Shown here in pieces: positions 1 to 8,469 of a stretch of 20,487 nucleotides of DNA. The position numbers and the translations under genes were made by a program. Numbering within the stretch: position 1 is the stretch's first letter; every line of letters starts with the position of its first letter. This DNA comes from Bacteroidota bacterium (lineage in GTDB: Bacteria; Bacteroidota; Bacteroidia; B-17B0; B-17BO). The notes below the pieces were generated by a model. It worked only from the letters and a program-made list of their open reading frames with translations. It did not search any database and was not told the DNA's origin. The stretch lies in assembly GCA_947462425.1 (NCBI GenBank), contig CANHPI010000006.1:1-20487 (forward strand). The letters run 5' to 3'.

Positions 1-2272
1 GTGATAACACAACAATTGAAACTAAAATAAACTGAATACGGTTATTTAAAGAATTAAAATGCAGACTGCGTTTTATAATGATTGAATTAAACAATACAGA
101 AAATAAAACTAATAAAGAGAAAAAGACAAATAAATATGAGTTGGATGTAAACCGTCCCCAGAGTCCATATTCTTTATCAGTTATAACAATTGTAGTATTT
201 TTTTGAGGAGAATATATAAAATGTTCATACGAATCATTAGTGGATAATTTGAAACTTTTGTTATTTATAAACAATGGATATTGGTATTCTCCAAATGTAT
301 TTAAAAGCTTATTTGATTCATACACAGCATATGAAATTCGCTTGGATTCTAATTTATTTTCAAAAGACTTATCTAACAATAAATCAGGAAATGCTCCTAA
401 GTTTACAGCTAACTTAGGCTCTAATTGTAAATATAAATGAAATGTTTTATTAATATTTTTATTAACATCTTCGATTTCAATTTTTGAAATATATCTAATT
501 GATTTTTTTTGCTTACCGATATAATATAAATCATCACAAATAGTTTGTGAGCCCTCCGTTACAATTTGCTGTTTAAAATAATCTTCATTTAAATAAATTG
601 GATTCAAATCCAAAAATATAGGTGTACAATCATTTTTAAACAACGACATCACAATATCGTACCTTTCAAAATAGCCACTAAAATGTGTTTGTCTTAAACT
701 TTGTTCAATTTGTTCGCTATTAATTGGCAAAGAGGATAACAGGTTTTTTAATTGAACATCTGATTTTATGGCTGCTGTAATTTTATTAAATTCATTTTCT
801 GCTATTATATCTTGTCTATCTGTTAAGCTTAATGAAAGTACTTCAAAAGTTTGCTTCTTGTTTAATTGTTCATACTTGTTAAACATTGAGGACACAATGA
901 AAGTAAAAATCAAAATGATTAGGCCTACATTAATAAAATTATATGAGGCTATATGTTTTCTCAAAAAATAAGAAATTAAAAATAATCCTATTGGCCATAA
1001 ATACTCCAATGATAACATTGATTGCAATGGATTAATAGATAATCCAACAAAAAATAAAATAACTAATACAACTGACGAAATAAGAATGAAGTACTTATTA
1101 AATACAATAGAAATAACTATCTTTTCGATGCATAAATAAAAAGCAAATACTAAAAAACCAACAGATATAAGGCCAATTATGCTGTAAACACTAAAATTAA
1201 ATAATTCATTGATATTGTATGATATAGTAGAATTATTTACCAAACTGTTTATTAATGTTTTAATTTTAATTGAGAAAAAAATAATAAAAACAAAATAGCT
1301 AATAACTAAAAAAGCATTTAATACTTTGTTTTTTATATTAATTGAAATACTACTATTATAAAATATTAAAGCGATTATAAAAATTAAAGCGTTATTTATT
1401 AAAACATCTCCTAAATAAGAAAAATAAAAAGATGAGGCATCTGCAAAAACCTTAGCATCATATAAACTGACGCTATAAAATACGGCTGGAATTTTAAAAT
1501 AAATCATTGCAGTTCTTGTAATAAAGCAAATTGCAGCGAAGCTTAAAATAAAGAGATTGACATTTTTGATTTTATTTTTTAAAAACAAATAAAGTGATAA
1601 CAACAATAAAAGATAAGAAACTACATATAAAAAGGCACATAATATATTTATACTATTGTTTTTATATAAGCCCTCACTTCTATAAACTTCAAATAATGGA
1701 GTTCCAAATTTAGACTTAACTGCATGGTTTAAGTAATTAATTGGAGTAACTAATTTGGTGTTTTCGGGAAATTTTAACCAACTACTAAATTGGTTACTCA
1801 AGAATCGATTTTCAAAATCATACTCTGGCTTTATTGAGATAAGCGCAACTATTGTATAATTGGCAGTTTGTTTTTGTTTAATGCATTCATACCAGCCATT
1901 TCGAATTTTTATTAACTGAACATTTGATTCATCTGTATAAGAGATTAAATCAACTGAAGGTTGATTATCTGTCCAAAAACACAAACTATCCTGATTGTAT
2001 ACATAATAAGTAACGCCTTCTGTGGTAAACAAATCTTTAAAAACGCTATTACTTTTTACAAATAACTCTTTTGGTTTTATTGTTTTTAAAGCTTCAGATA
2101 AGAAATCAAGATTAAACTTTGCTAAAATTTCTTTCTCATGAATTTTAATTTCGGCCTTTTCAACTAACTCTTTTGTAGTTAGATTATTACTTTGAGACAA
2201 AAAGTGAGATAAAAGGGCACACAAAACACCGCAAAAAAATATACTATATAATTTTAAAAGTCGCTTGTTCAT
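1..2272 (-). CDS. Large multi-pass membrane protein, probable sensor histidine kinase, N-terminal part (3' end beyond window)
   Basis: A reading frame opens at ATG 2272-2270 (begins MNKRLLKLYS) and stays open to position 1: 757 codons plus one base. The end of the gene is missing. Hydrophobicity by eye shows one N-terminal helix (about residues 7-25), a soluble, probably periplasmic part (about 26-205), about eight membrane helices (about 207-463), a second soluble part (about 465-710), a helix near 713-730, and another starting near 745 at the window edge. This architecture, and the style of the second soluble part, resemble large Bacteroidota sensor kinases in which HAMP, HisKA and HATPase domains follow. 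None of those catalytic domains is inside the window, so the kinase assignment is inference from resemblance. It is transcribed divergently from the TMTC-like gene. A 7TMR-DISM-type signalling protein is an alternative. That the frame is real is near certain; the function is moderately sure. Confidence 0.72.
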   Translation of the reverse strand, partial: MNKRLLKLYSIFFCGVLCALLSHFLSQSNNLTTKELVEKAEIKIHEKEILAKFNLDFLSEALKTIKPKELFVKSNSVFKDLFTTEGVTYYVYNQDSLCFWTDNQPSVDLISYTDESNVQLIKIRNGWYECIKQKQTANYTIVALISIKPEYDFENRFLSNQFSSWLKFPENTKLVTPINYLNHAVKSKFGTPLFEVYRSEGLYKNNSINILCAFLYVVSYLLLLLSLYLFLKNKIKNVNLFILSFAAICFITRTAMIYFKIPAVFYSVSLYDAKVFADASSFYFSYLGDVLINNALIFIIALIFYNSSISINIKNKVLNAFLVISYFVFIIFFSIKIKTLINSLVNNSTISYNINELFNFSVYSIIGLISVGFLVFAFYLCIEKIVISIVFNKYFILISSVVLVILFFVGLSINPLQSMLSLEYLWPIGLFLISYFLRKHIASYNFINVGLIILIFTFIVSSMFNKYEQLNKKQTFEVLSLSLTDRQDIIAENEFNKITAAIKSDVQLKNLLSSLPINSEQIEQSLRQTHFSGYFERYDIVMSLFKNDCTPIFLDLNPIYLNEDYFKQQIVTEGSQTICDDLYYIGKQKKSIRYISKIEIEDVNKNINKTFHLYLQLEPKLAVNLGAFPDLLLDKSFENKLESKRISYAVYESNKLLNTFGEYQYPLFINNKSFKLSTNDSYEHFIYSPQKNTTIVITDKEYGLWGRFTSNSYLFVFFSLLVLFSVLFNSIIIKRSLHFNSLNNRIQFILVSIVVLS

Positions 2273-2346
2273 TTGTATTATATGGCAATTTACTGTTTTT
2301 TTAACTAATTTTATTACTCCAAAAATGATTTTTTTGAAGATTTAAG

Positions 2347-2354
2347 TATATTTG
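2347..2354 (+). promoter_or_regulatory. Bacteroidota-type -7 promoter box (TATATTTG) for the TMTC-like gene
   Basis: The octamer TATATTTG fits the Bacteroidota sigma-ABfr -7 consensus TAnnTTTG and lies 20 bp before the ATG at 2375, leaving a leader of about 15 nt. No TTG at the usual -33 distance was seen, so only half of the promoter is supported. Confidence 0.4.
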
Positions 2355-2374
2355 TAAAGTAACATCTATTTTTT

Positions 2375-4768
2375 ATGGCAAAACAAACTACTAGTGCAAA
2401 ACAACCTGTTTTTAAAGAATTACAAAACACGTTTCATTTTTTTCCGTTTAAAAACCAAAGAGCTCCTTTTATCGTTATTATACTGCTAGGTTTAATTTTT
2501 AATTTAACGACGTTAAATAATGAGTACGCTTTAGATGATGGTATTATTATTCATCAAAATGATCATGTTATAAAAGGCATTTCTGGTATTAAAGGTATTT
2601 TAACAAAAGATGCCTATGAAAGTTTTTACCGACGTATGAATGCTACTGATCAATTAGCTGGTGGCCGTTACAGACCATTATCTGTTGTTAGTTTTGCCAT
2701 TGAGCAGGAATTTATTGGTGCTTATAAAAATGGTCTTTATCCATCTAGATGTTGGGATACAAACGACAACAAAATTGATGAACCTGAAGAAGACTTAAAC
2801 AATGATGGCGTTTTTAATGAAGTTGATTGTCAGGTAAAAGGAGCATCGATAAGGCATTTTGTAAACATTATTACTTTTATTATTGGGGTAATGCTACTGT
2901 TTTTGTTTTTCAGAAACTACATTTTTAAAACAAATCATGATTTAGCTTTTTTAGCAGCCATATTATTTTTAATGCATCCTATCCATTCAGAGGCTATTGC
3001 AAACGTAAAAAGTAGAGATGAAATTTTTTCGCTGATATTTATTTCGCTCACTTTCTTTTATTCCTTTAAATATATGGAAGACAGAAAAACTAAAACGTTG
3101 TTTTGGGCAGCCTTTAATTTTTTATTAGCATTGCTTTCAAAAGAGTATGCTGTTGTATTAGTAGTATTAATTCCTATCGCTTTTTATATATTCGACCAAA
3201 TTGATTTTAATCCAAAAACATTTTTTCAATCAAAAGAGTTTAAACAAACCTTGTATGTATTTGGAACCTTTTTTGCATGCGCGTTGTTAATGCTTTTAGT
3301 AAAAAGAAGCTCAGATATTCACATACAACCGGGCCAAAAAGCTACTTCATCTTTTTGGCTATTTCCTATTATTTATTTAGTTGTAGGTGTTTTTTTATTA
3401 GGATCAAACAAGAAAAAAGATTTTGGCACATTAATGAGTTGGCACTTCTTTATCATGTTATTTTATTTAGGAATGCGTTTAGTAGCTGTAAAATTAAAAC
3501 CAGGAGTACCAGATACCGAAATTTTAAATAACCCTTATTTACTTGCTACTCAGCAAGAGCAATGGGCTACTAAATTATTTGTATTATTAAAATACTTTGG
3601 ATTGTGTTGGTTCCCTCACCCTTTATCATCCGATTATTCTTTCAACAGTATTCTATTTAGAACCTTTAAAAGTTGGGATACTCTGTTATCCTTAGCATTA
3701 CACTTAGGTCTATTATACGCAGGCTTTAAATTAGTTTTAAAGAAACATATTTTAGGTTTTGCTATTGCTGTTTATTTTGCGTTTTTATTAATGATTGGTA
3801 ACATTTTAATGGATATTGGCGCCACCATGGGCGAACGTTTATTATTTCATTCAACCATTGGTTTTGTAATTGCACTAGCGTGGCTTATTTTAAAAGGATT
3901 TGAAAAATTACCCGCATCAATGAATTTAATTTTTAAGCGAGTTGCCTTTTTATCATTGATTACTATTATGACATTTTTATATGGATGTAAAACATGGGAA
4001 CGCAATTGGGATTGGAAAAATGATATTACCTTATTTTTAAAAGATGTGGAAACAATGCCAAACTCTGTATTAGTTTTAGGAAATGCAGGGGCGCGTTACA
4101 TTGATTTAGCAAGTACTAAAACGTATGTTTCAAACCCACATGATACATCTTTAGTTCAGTTAAAAGATTTAAGTAAACAATCAGGTGAAGATGATTCTGA
4201 TATTACTAAAACCTTAAAACCTAAATTTGGGTCCATAGAAACCTATCATGTGGATTCGGTTGATAAGGTTGCCTTTAATAAAAAGCGTATTGCTTTTTTA
4301 GAAAAAGGACTTAAATATTTAAAACATGCTATTGAGTTACACCCACGTTATGTAAATGGATATTTAAATTTAGGATTAGGAAGCTATCAATTGGGAAGAG
4401 ATAGAGATGCCTTATTTTATTGGAAACAAGCAGAAGCGTTGTACCCTAATAATCCGTATTTAAAAAATTACTATACAGTTATGTATAACGATTTATTAAA
4501 TAGAGGCTATCAAAAAGCTCAGCGTGGTAAATTAGATAGCGCTATTTACGAACTAAGAAAAACAATTATTTTAGATAAATTAAACCCTGAAGGTTTTTAC
4601 AATTTAGGTGGAGCATATTACCAAAATAAACAATATGATAAAGCACGATACTACTGGCAAGAGTGTTTAAAAATAAAACCAGATCATGTGCAAGCCAAAG
4701 CGGGGTGCGCAACTATAGTCACAGTTACGGTGCCAACACCGGCACAACCACAAGGAGTAAAAAACTAA
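2375..4768 (+). CDS. TMTC-like GT-C fold glycosyltransferase with C-terminal TPR repeats
   Basis: 797 residues. After a membrane helix near residues 31-47 comes an acidic pair D54-D55 in the first outer loop, as in GT-C glycosyltransferases. An RYRPLS motif (about 97-102) and an HPIHSEA-x-A-x-V motif (H201-H204, E206), followed by LSKE, match the eukaryotic TMTC protein O-mannosyltransferases, which use a lipid-linked sugar. Around ten or more helices follow. From about 640 to 785 there are TPR units (for example YLNLGLGSYQLGR and FYNLGGAYYQNKQYDKA). Unusually, residues 126-152 form a Cys-bracketed insertion with two EF-hand-like loops (D128-x-N-D-N and D-x-N-x-D-G, ending at D151). By family analogy it would glycosylate exported proteins from the periplasmic side; the substrate is unknown. 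Databases would probably call it only a TPR protein. The fold assignment is fairly sure, the sugar and target are not. It is a single gene ended by a terminator. Confidence 0.82.
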   Translation: MAKQTTSAKQPVFKELQNTFHFFPFKNQRAPFIVIILLGLIFNLTTLNNEYALDDGIIIHQNDHVIKGISGIKGILTKDAYESFYRRMNATDQLAGGRYRPLSVVSFAIEQEFIGAYKNGLYPSRCWDTNDNKIDEPEEDLNNDGVFNEVDCQVKGASIRHFVNIITFIIGVMLLFLFFRNYIFKTNHDLAFLAAILFLMHPIHSEAIANVKSRDEIFSLIFISLTFFYSFKYMEDRKTKTLFWAAFNFLLALLSKEYAVVLVVLIPIAFYIFDQIDFNPKTFFQSKEFKQTLYVFGTFFACALLMLLVKRSSDIHIQPGQKATSSFWLFPIIYLVVGVFLLGSNKKKDFGTLMSWHFFIMLFYLGMRLVAVKLKPGVPDTEILNNPYLLATQQEQWATKLFVLLKYFGLCWFPHPLSSDYSFNSILFRTFKSWDTLLSLALHLGLLYAGFKLVLKKHILGFAIAVYFAFLLMIGNILMDIGATMGERLLFHSTIGFVIALAWLILKGFEKLPASMNLIFKRVAFLSLITIMTFLYGCKTWERNWDWKNDITLFLKDVETMPNSVLVLGNAGARYIDLASTKTYVSNPHDTSLVQLKDLSKQSGEDDSDITKTLKPKFGSIETYHVDSVDKVAFNKKRIAFLEKGLKYLKHAIELHPRYVNGYLNLGLGSYQLGRDRDALFYWKQAEALYPNNPYLKNYYTVMYNDLLNRGYQKAQRGKLDSAIYELRKTIILDKLNPEGFYNLGGAYYQNKQYDKARYYWQECLKIKPDHVQAKAGCATIVTVTVPTPAQPQGVKN

Positions 4769-4772
4769 ACTA

Positions 4773-4799
4773 AAAAGCTGCTTAACGAGCAGCTTTTTT
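4773..4799 (+). terminator. Rho-independent terminator after the TMTC-like gene
   Basis: An 8-bp perfect stem AAGCTGCT/AGCAGCTT (4775-4782 with 4788-4795) has a 5-nt loop. It is preceded by A residues and followed by a T run at 4796-4799. It lies a few bases after the stop codon, separating this gene from the DUF4153 gene. Confidence 0.88.
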
Positions 4800-4829
4800 A
4801 TTATGCAACAATAACTAAATAGTATTACA

Positions 4830-6728
4830 ATGAAACTTCCTTCAATTAATTACCTTATTACTAGTGCTAAAAATTCTTTAATCAAATTTCCTTTAACTAT
4901 TTTATGTTCTTTGATATCCGTTATTGTGGCTATCTACCTTGTTGAAAATGGAAAATCTGACAGTAAAATGTTGCCTTATATTAATGTAATGTTGTGCACA
5001 AGTATAGGTATACCATTATTTTTTTGTACAACTATCATTTCTAACAAAAAAGGATTTAATAATAAAACCACTAACATTATTAACTTTCTAGCAGCATGTA
5101 TTTTAATTGTCATCTTTTTTACTTTACCTAACGCTATATCAACACACAACACCTCATTGCCATATATTAAATATGTGATGTATAATATTACTTGCCATCT
5201 TTTAGTATCTTTTGTTCCTTTTGCATTTAGCAGACAATTAAATGCGTTTTGGCATTACAATAAAATTCTATTTATTCGCCTTTTAGCTTCCATTTTATAC
5301 TCTGCTTTTATTTTTATTGGATTAGCCATAGCACTTACATCTTTAAAACTCCTTTTTGATATTGGTGTCCCCGCAGAGCTCTATTTTGAAATTTGGATTG
5401 TTTTAATTGGATTTTTTAATACCTGGTTTTTTGTTTCAGGAATACCAAATGATTTTGATTCCTTAGAGCAAATTTTTGAATATCCAAAAGCACTAAAAAC
5501 ATTTTCGCAATTTGTTTTATTACCACTACTTGGATTGTATATCCTTATACTTTACAGCTATGGTACAAAAATTTTGTTATTATGGGATTGGCCAAAAGGA
5601 ATTGTTTCATATCTCATTATTTGTGTTTCGGTGCTCGGCATCCTTACCTTTCTTCTACTGCATCCATATGGTAATCAAGAGGGTAATAGTTGGATTAAAA
5701 AATCATCTAAAGTTTATTATTTTATATTATTCCCACTTTTAATTATTTTATTTATCGCCATTTTTATGCGTGTTGGAGATTATGGAATAACCATCAACAG
5801 ATACGTAATATTGTTTTTGGGAGTGTGGCTTTCTATTGTATGTTTATATACTGCCATTGGCAAAACAAATATTAAATTTATACCAACTTCGCTAGCTTGC
5901 CTATTAATTATAGTTTCATTTGGTCCTTGGGGGATGTTTTCTTTCAGCGAAACATCTCAAGTAAATAGACTTAAAAATATTCTAGAAAATGCAGGTGTTA
6001 TAGAAAATAACAAAGTGAAAAATGAAACCTATTGGATAAAAGATAGTTTACCAAATTTATATTCAGATAACGAATTTGAGAATGAAAGCAAATTAAATGA
6101 TTCATTAACAAGCGAAGTAAAATCAATACTAGAATACCTCGACAGCCATCATGGATTTTCATCGATTAAAGAATGGTACCAACAAAATTTAGATTCAATT
6201 ATAAACTTACAAAGTGCTGAAAAAGAATATTACAATAATTATTCAGAAGCAGAATTGTACATGAAAACGCTAGGATTAAAATATGAAGAGTATTATGTAA
6301 GCATTCCAATGTCGAAATTGGCATTTAGTGCTGACAATACAAATGATGTAAAAAAAATAAGTGGTTACGATTATTTTGTAAGCTTTGAAAAATATAATTT
6401 TGAAGAAAACGATAGAACTATTTTTACCTTTAACATTGACTCTATTCCATATAAACTAGAATACAGTAATAAACCAAAAGTAAAATTACTACTGAAAGGC
6501 AACTTAGAAGCAATTACTATTGAAGTAGAAACCTTAGCTAATGAATTGAAAAAAGAATTTGGAAACGAGCCTGATTCATTGCTGCCTAATTCAAAAATGC
6601 AATTAAAATATTCAACTGCAAATTTTGATTATAAAATAGAGTTTCATTCTATTGAATTAGATATGCAAAAAACTAATTTAAACCTAACTAATATATCTGG
6701 TGACATTTATATAAAAAAGAAGTTTTAG
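4830..6728 (+). CDS. DUF4153 domain-containing integral membrane protein
   Basis: 632 residues. The first about 385 residues are made of membrane helices, roughly twelve by eye, starting at about residue 18. The central block has the features of Bacteroidota DUF4153 proteins: a YPKALKTFSQFVLLPLLGLY-type stretch near 215-235, then a W-x-WPKG-x-VSYL motif near 255, and the RVGDYGITINRYVI stretch near 315-330. The last about 245 residues are soluble, acidic and lysine-rich, and probably lie in the periplasm or cytoplasm as a separate domain. No enzymatic motif was recognised and the family has no settled biochemical role, so function is left open. It starts at an ATG 30 bp after the preceding terminator and ends 60 bp from the convergent radA. 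It is probably transcribed on its own, although no good promoter box was found in the short gap. Confidence 0.82.
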   Translation: MKLPSINYLITSAKNSLIKFPLTILCSLISVIVAIYLVENGKSDSKMLPYINVMLCTSIGIPLFFCTTIISNKKGFNNKTTNIINFLAACILIVIFFTLPNAISTHNTSLPYIKYVMYNITCHLLVSFVPFAFSRQLNAFWHYNKILFIRLLASILYSAFIFIGLAIALTSLKLLFDIGVPAELYFEIWIVLIGFFNTWFFVSGIPNDFDSLEQIFEYPKALKTFSQFVLLPLLGLYILILYSYGTKILLLWDWPKGIVSYLIICVSVLGILTFLLLHPYGNQEGNSWIKKSSKVYYFILFPLLIILFIAIFMRVGDYGITINRYVILFLGVWLSIVCLYTAIGKTNIKFIPTSLACLLIIVSFGPWGMFSFSETSQVNRLKNILENAGVIENNKVKNETYWIKDSLPNLYSDNEFENESKLNDSLTSEVKSILEYLDSHHGFSSIKEWYQQNLDSIINLQSAEKEYYNNYSEAELYMKTLGLKYEEYYVSIPMSKLAFSADNTNDVKKISGYDYFVSFEKYNFEENDRTIFTFNIDSIPYKLEYSNKPKVKLLLKGNLEAITIEVETLANELKKEFGNEPDSLLPNSKMQLKYSTANFDYKIEFHSIELDMQKTNLNLTNISGDIYIKKKF

Positions 6729-6788
6729 AATTTCATACTTGAAATTTTCAAGGGACTAAAATTTAATAAATTATTTTACGATTTTATT

Positions 6789-8171
6789 TTACCCAAATAA
6801 TTTGGCAAATAATTCTTCCATTTTTGTAACAGCAATTACTTCAATTTTAAAATTCCTAATATCTAAGCCCTTCAAATTATAAGTAGAAATGTAAATTTTC
6901 TCGAAACCTAATTTTTGCGCCTCAGAAATACGTTGATCAATTCTGTTTACAGGTCTTATTTCTCCAGTTAAACCTACCTCAGCAGCAAAACATACATTTT
7001 GAGCAATAGGCAAATCTTCGTTACTTGATAAAACGGCGCATACCAAAGCTAAATCAATTCCTGGATCTTCCACTTTTAATCCTCCAGCAATATTAATAAA
7101 TACATCTTTAGCGCCTAATCTAAAGCCACAACGTTTTTCTAAAACTGCTAATAACATTGACAATCGTCTTAAATCAAATCCTGTTGATGAGCGCTGTGGC
7201 GTGCCATAAGCGGCAGTACTCACCAAAGCTTGTGTTTCAATTAATAAAGGCCGATTACCCTCTAAAGTAGCAGCAATAGCAACTCCACTCGTTGCTTCGT
7301 TTCTATTGGTAATTAAAATTTCTGAAGGATTTAAAACTTCTTTTAAACCATCTCCATTCATTTCATAAATTCCCATTTCATTGGTACTTCCAAAACGATT
7401 TTTAGTAGCGCGTAATAAACGGTAAATATGATTTCTATCGCCTTCAAATTGCAATACGGTATCAACCATATGTTCCAAAACTTTTGGTCCAGCTAAACTT
7501 CCTTCTTTAGTAATGTGACCAATCATAAATACTGGAACATTAGTCTCTTTAGCAAAACGTAAAAACTCAGCAGCGCACTCTCGCACTTGACTCACACTTC
7601 CAGGACTACTGTCAATATATCCTGTATGAATTGTTTGAATAGAATCGATGACCACTAATTGCGGCTGCACTTTTTCTATTTGCGTGAAAATATTTTGAGT
7701 ATTGGTTTCTTGAAGGATAAAACAATTTTCGGTTGTTACACCAATTCTCTCGGCACGCATTTTTATTTGCTGCTCACTTTCCTCGCCACTTACGTAGAGA
7801 ATTCGTAAGTTTTTTAAACGTAAGGCTAACTGCAGCATTAATGTTGACTTACCAATTCCTGGTTCGCCGCCAAACAATACTAAACTTCCTGGCACAATTC
7901 CTCCGCCTAAAACTCTAGTTAATTCTTGGCCCGGAACTGGAATACGTGGGTATTCTGCCGTGCCAATCTCTTGCAACAAAATAGATTGATTGGAGCGATT
8001 ATTTTCATTTTTATTTGCTGAAAATAATTGTAAACGGTCATTTTTACTTTCTTTATGAATGACTTCTTCTACGAGGGTATTCCATTCGCCACAGCTATTG
8101 CATTTGCCTGCCCACTTAGCGGCTTGTGCACCGCAACTCTGACAGAAATAAGAAGTTTTTGTTTTTGCCAC
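6789..8171 (-). CDS. radA: DNA repair protein RadA (Sms)
   Basis: 460 residues, normal length for the family. RadA is a RecA-like, DnaB-type ATPase that promotes branch migration of recombination intermediates in the cytoplasm. Domains in order: a four-cysteine zinc finger (C10, C13, C24, C27); a RecA-like ATPase with Walker A GEPGIGKST (about 102-110), a Walker B stretch ending LVVIDSIQT, and the RadA-specific KNRFG motif near residue 256; then a Lon-protease-like C-terminal domain containing GLTGEIRPVNRIDQRI-type sequence and lacking an obvious active protease site, as usual. The ATG at 8171 gives the typical N-terminus immediately before the zinc finger. It lies downstream of dnaX on the same strand, but about 300 bp away with a candidate promoter of its own, so joint transcription is unlikely to be its only source. 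Confidence 0.98.
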   Translation of the reverse strand: MAKTKTSYFCQSCGAQAAKWAGKCNSCGEWNTLVEEVIHKESKNDRLQLFSANKNENNRSNQSILLQEIGTAEYPRIPVPGQELTRVLGGGIVPGSLVLFGGEPGIGKSTLMLQLALRLKNLRILYVSGEESEQQIKMRAERIGVTTENCFILQETNTQNIFTQIEKVQPQLVVIDSIQTIHTGYIDSSPGSVSQVRECAAEFLRFAKETNVPVFMIGHITKEGSLAGPKVLEHMVDTVLQFEGDRNHIYRLLRATKNRFGSTNEMGIYEMNGDGLKEVLNPSEILITNRNEATSGVAIAATLEGNRPLLIETQALVSTAAYGTPQRSSTGFDLRRLSMLLAVLEKRCGFRLGAKDVFINIAGGLKVEDPGIDLALVCAVLSSNEDLPIAQNVCFAAEVGLTGEIRPVNRIDQRISEAQKLGFEKIYISTYNLKGLDIRNFKIEVIAVTKMEELFAKLFG

Positions 8172-8190
8172 TTTCTAATTTTTTATAATT

Positions 8191-8198
8191 CAAAATTA
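8191..8198 (-). promoter_or_regulatory. Candidate -7 promoter box (TAATTTTG) upstream of radA
   Basis: Read on the minus strand, the octamer TAATTTTG fits TAnnTTTG and lies about 20 bp before the radA start codon. No matching -33 TTG was found at the expected spacing, so support is partial. Confidence 0.33.
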
Positions 8199-8251
8199 CA
8201 ACAATTGATAGCTAAAGATTGCTATAATTTGTAGCTAAATAATTTTAATTT

Positions 8252-8330
8252 GGGCGCATCCTCCGGATTGGGTTGTCACTTCAATATTTTGCAAAAAGCA
8301 GGCAAAAAAATTTTCGTTTGCATCCATCCT
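8252..8330 (+). repeat. Probable degenerate repetitive extragenic element with two small hairpins
   Basis: The 298-bp gap between radA and dnaX holds no convincing gene. Inside it is a GGGCG start, a small hairpin ATCC-TCC-GGAT (8258-8268), a GGGTTGTCACTTCAAT box (8270-8285), a second hairpin TTTTGC/GCAAAA (8287-8292 with 8302-8307), and a TTTTCGTTTGCATCCATCC box. This order (GGGCG, CC-GG hairpin, GGGCTTTCCGCT-like box, hairpin with an A/T-rich stem, GGATTTCCGCTTCTATCC-like box) resembles a dispersed intergenic element I recall from many Bacteroidota genomes. This copy would be well decayed. A related fragment in opposite orientation may lie at about 8431-8466. Recognition is from memory and only one copy is in the window. 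Confidence 0.4.
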
Positions 8331-8469
8331 ACATGTAATCATAAATATGATTTTTCGAATTTAAAATTTAACTGCGTTAAGACCTGTAATGAAAATACTT
8401 TTTATGTAACTTTACAAAAAGAATGTAACAAAAAGCCTGACGCGACGATAGCAGTGAAACGACGTAAAA

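Noticed and set aside
240..971. Two plus-strand open frames of 66 and 67 codons (240-440 and 768-971)
   Set aside because: They lie antisense within the long minus-strand frame of the probable sensor kinase, have no recognisable domain, and have compositions expected of shadow frames.
6729..6788. Palindrome CTTGAAA-T-TTTCAAG (6738-6752) between the DUF4153 gene and radA as a terminator or operator
   Set aside because: The stem is short, has almost no loop, lacks a T run, and sits between convergent genes where no operator is expected.
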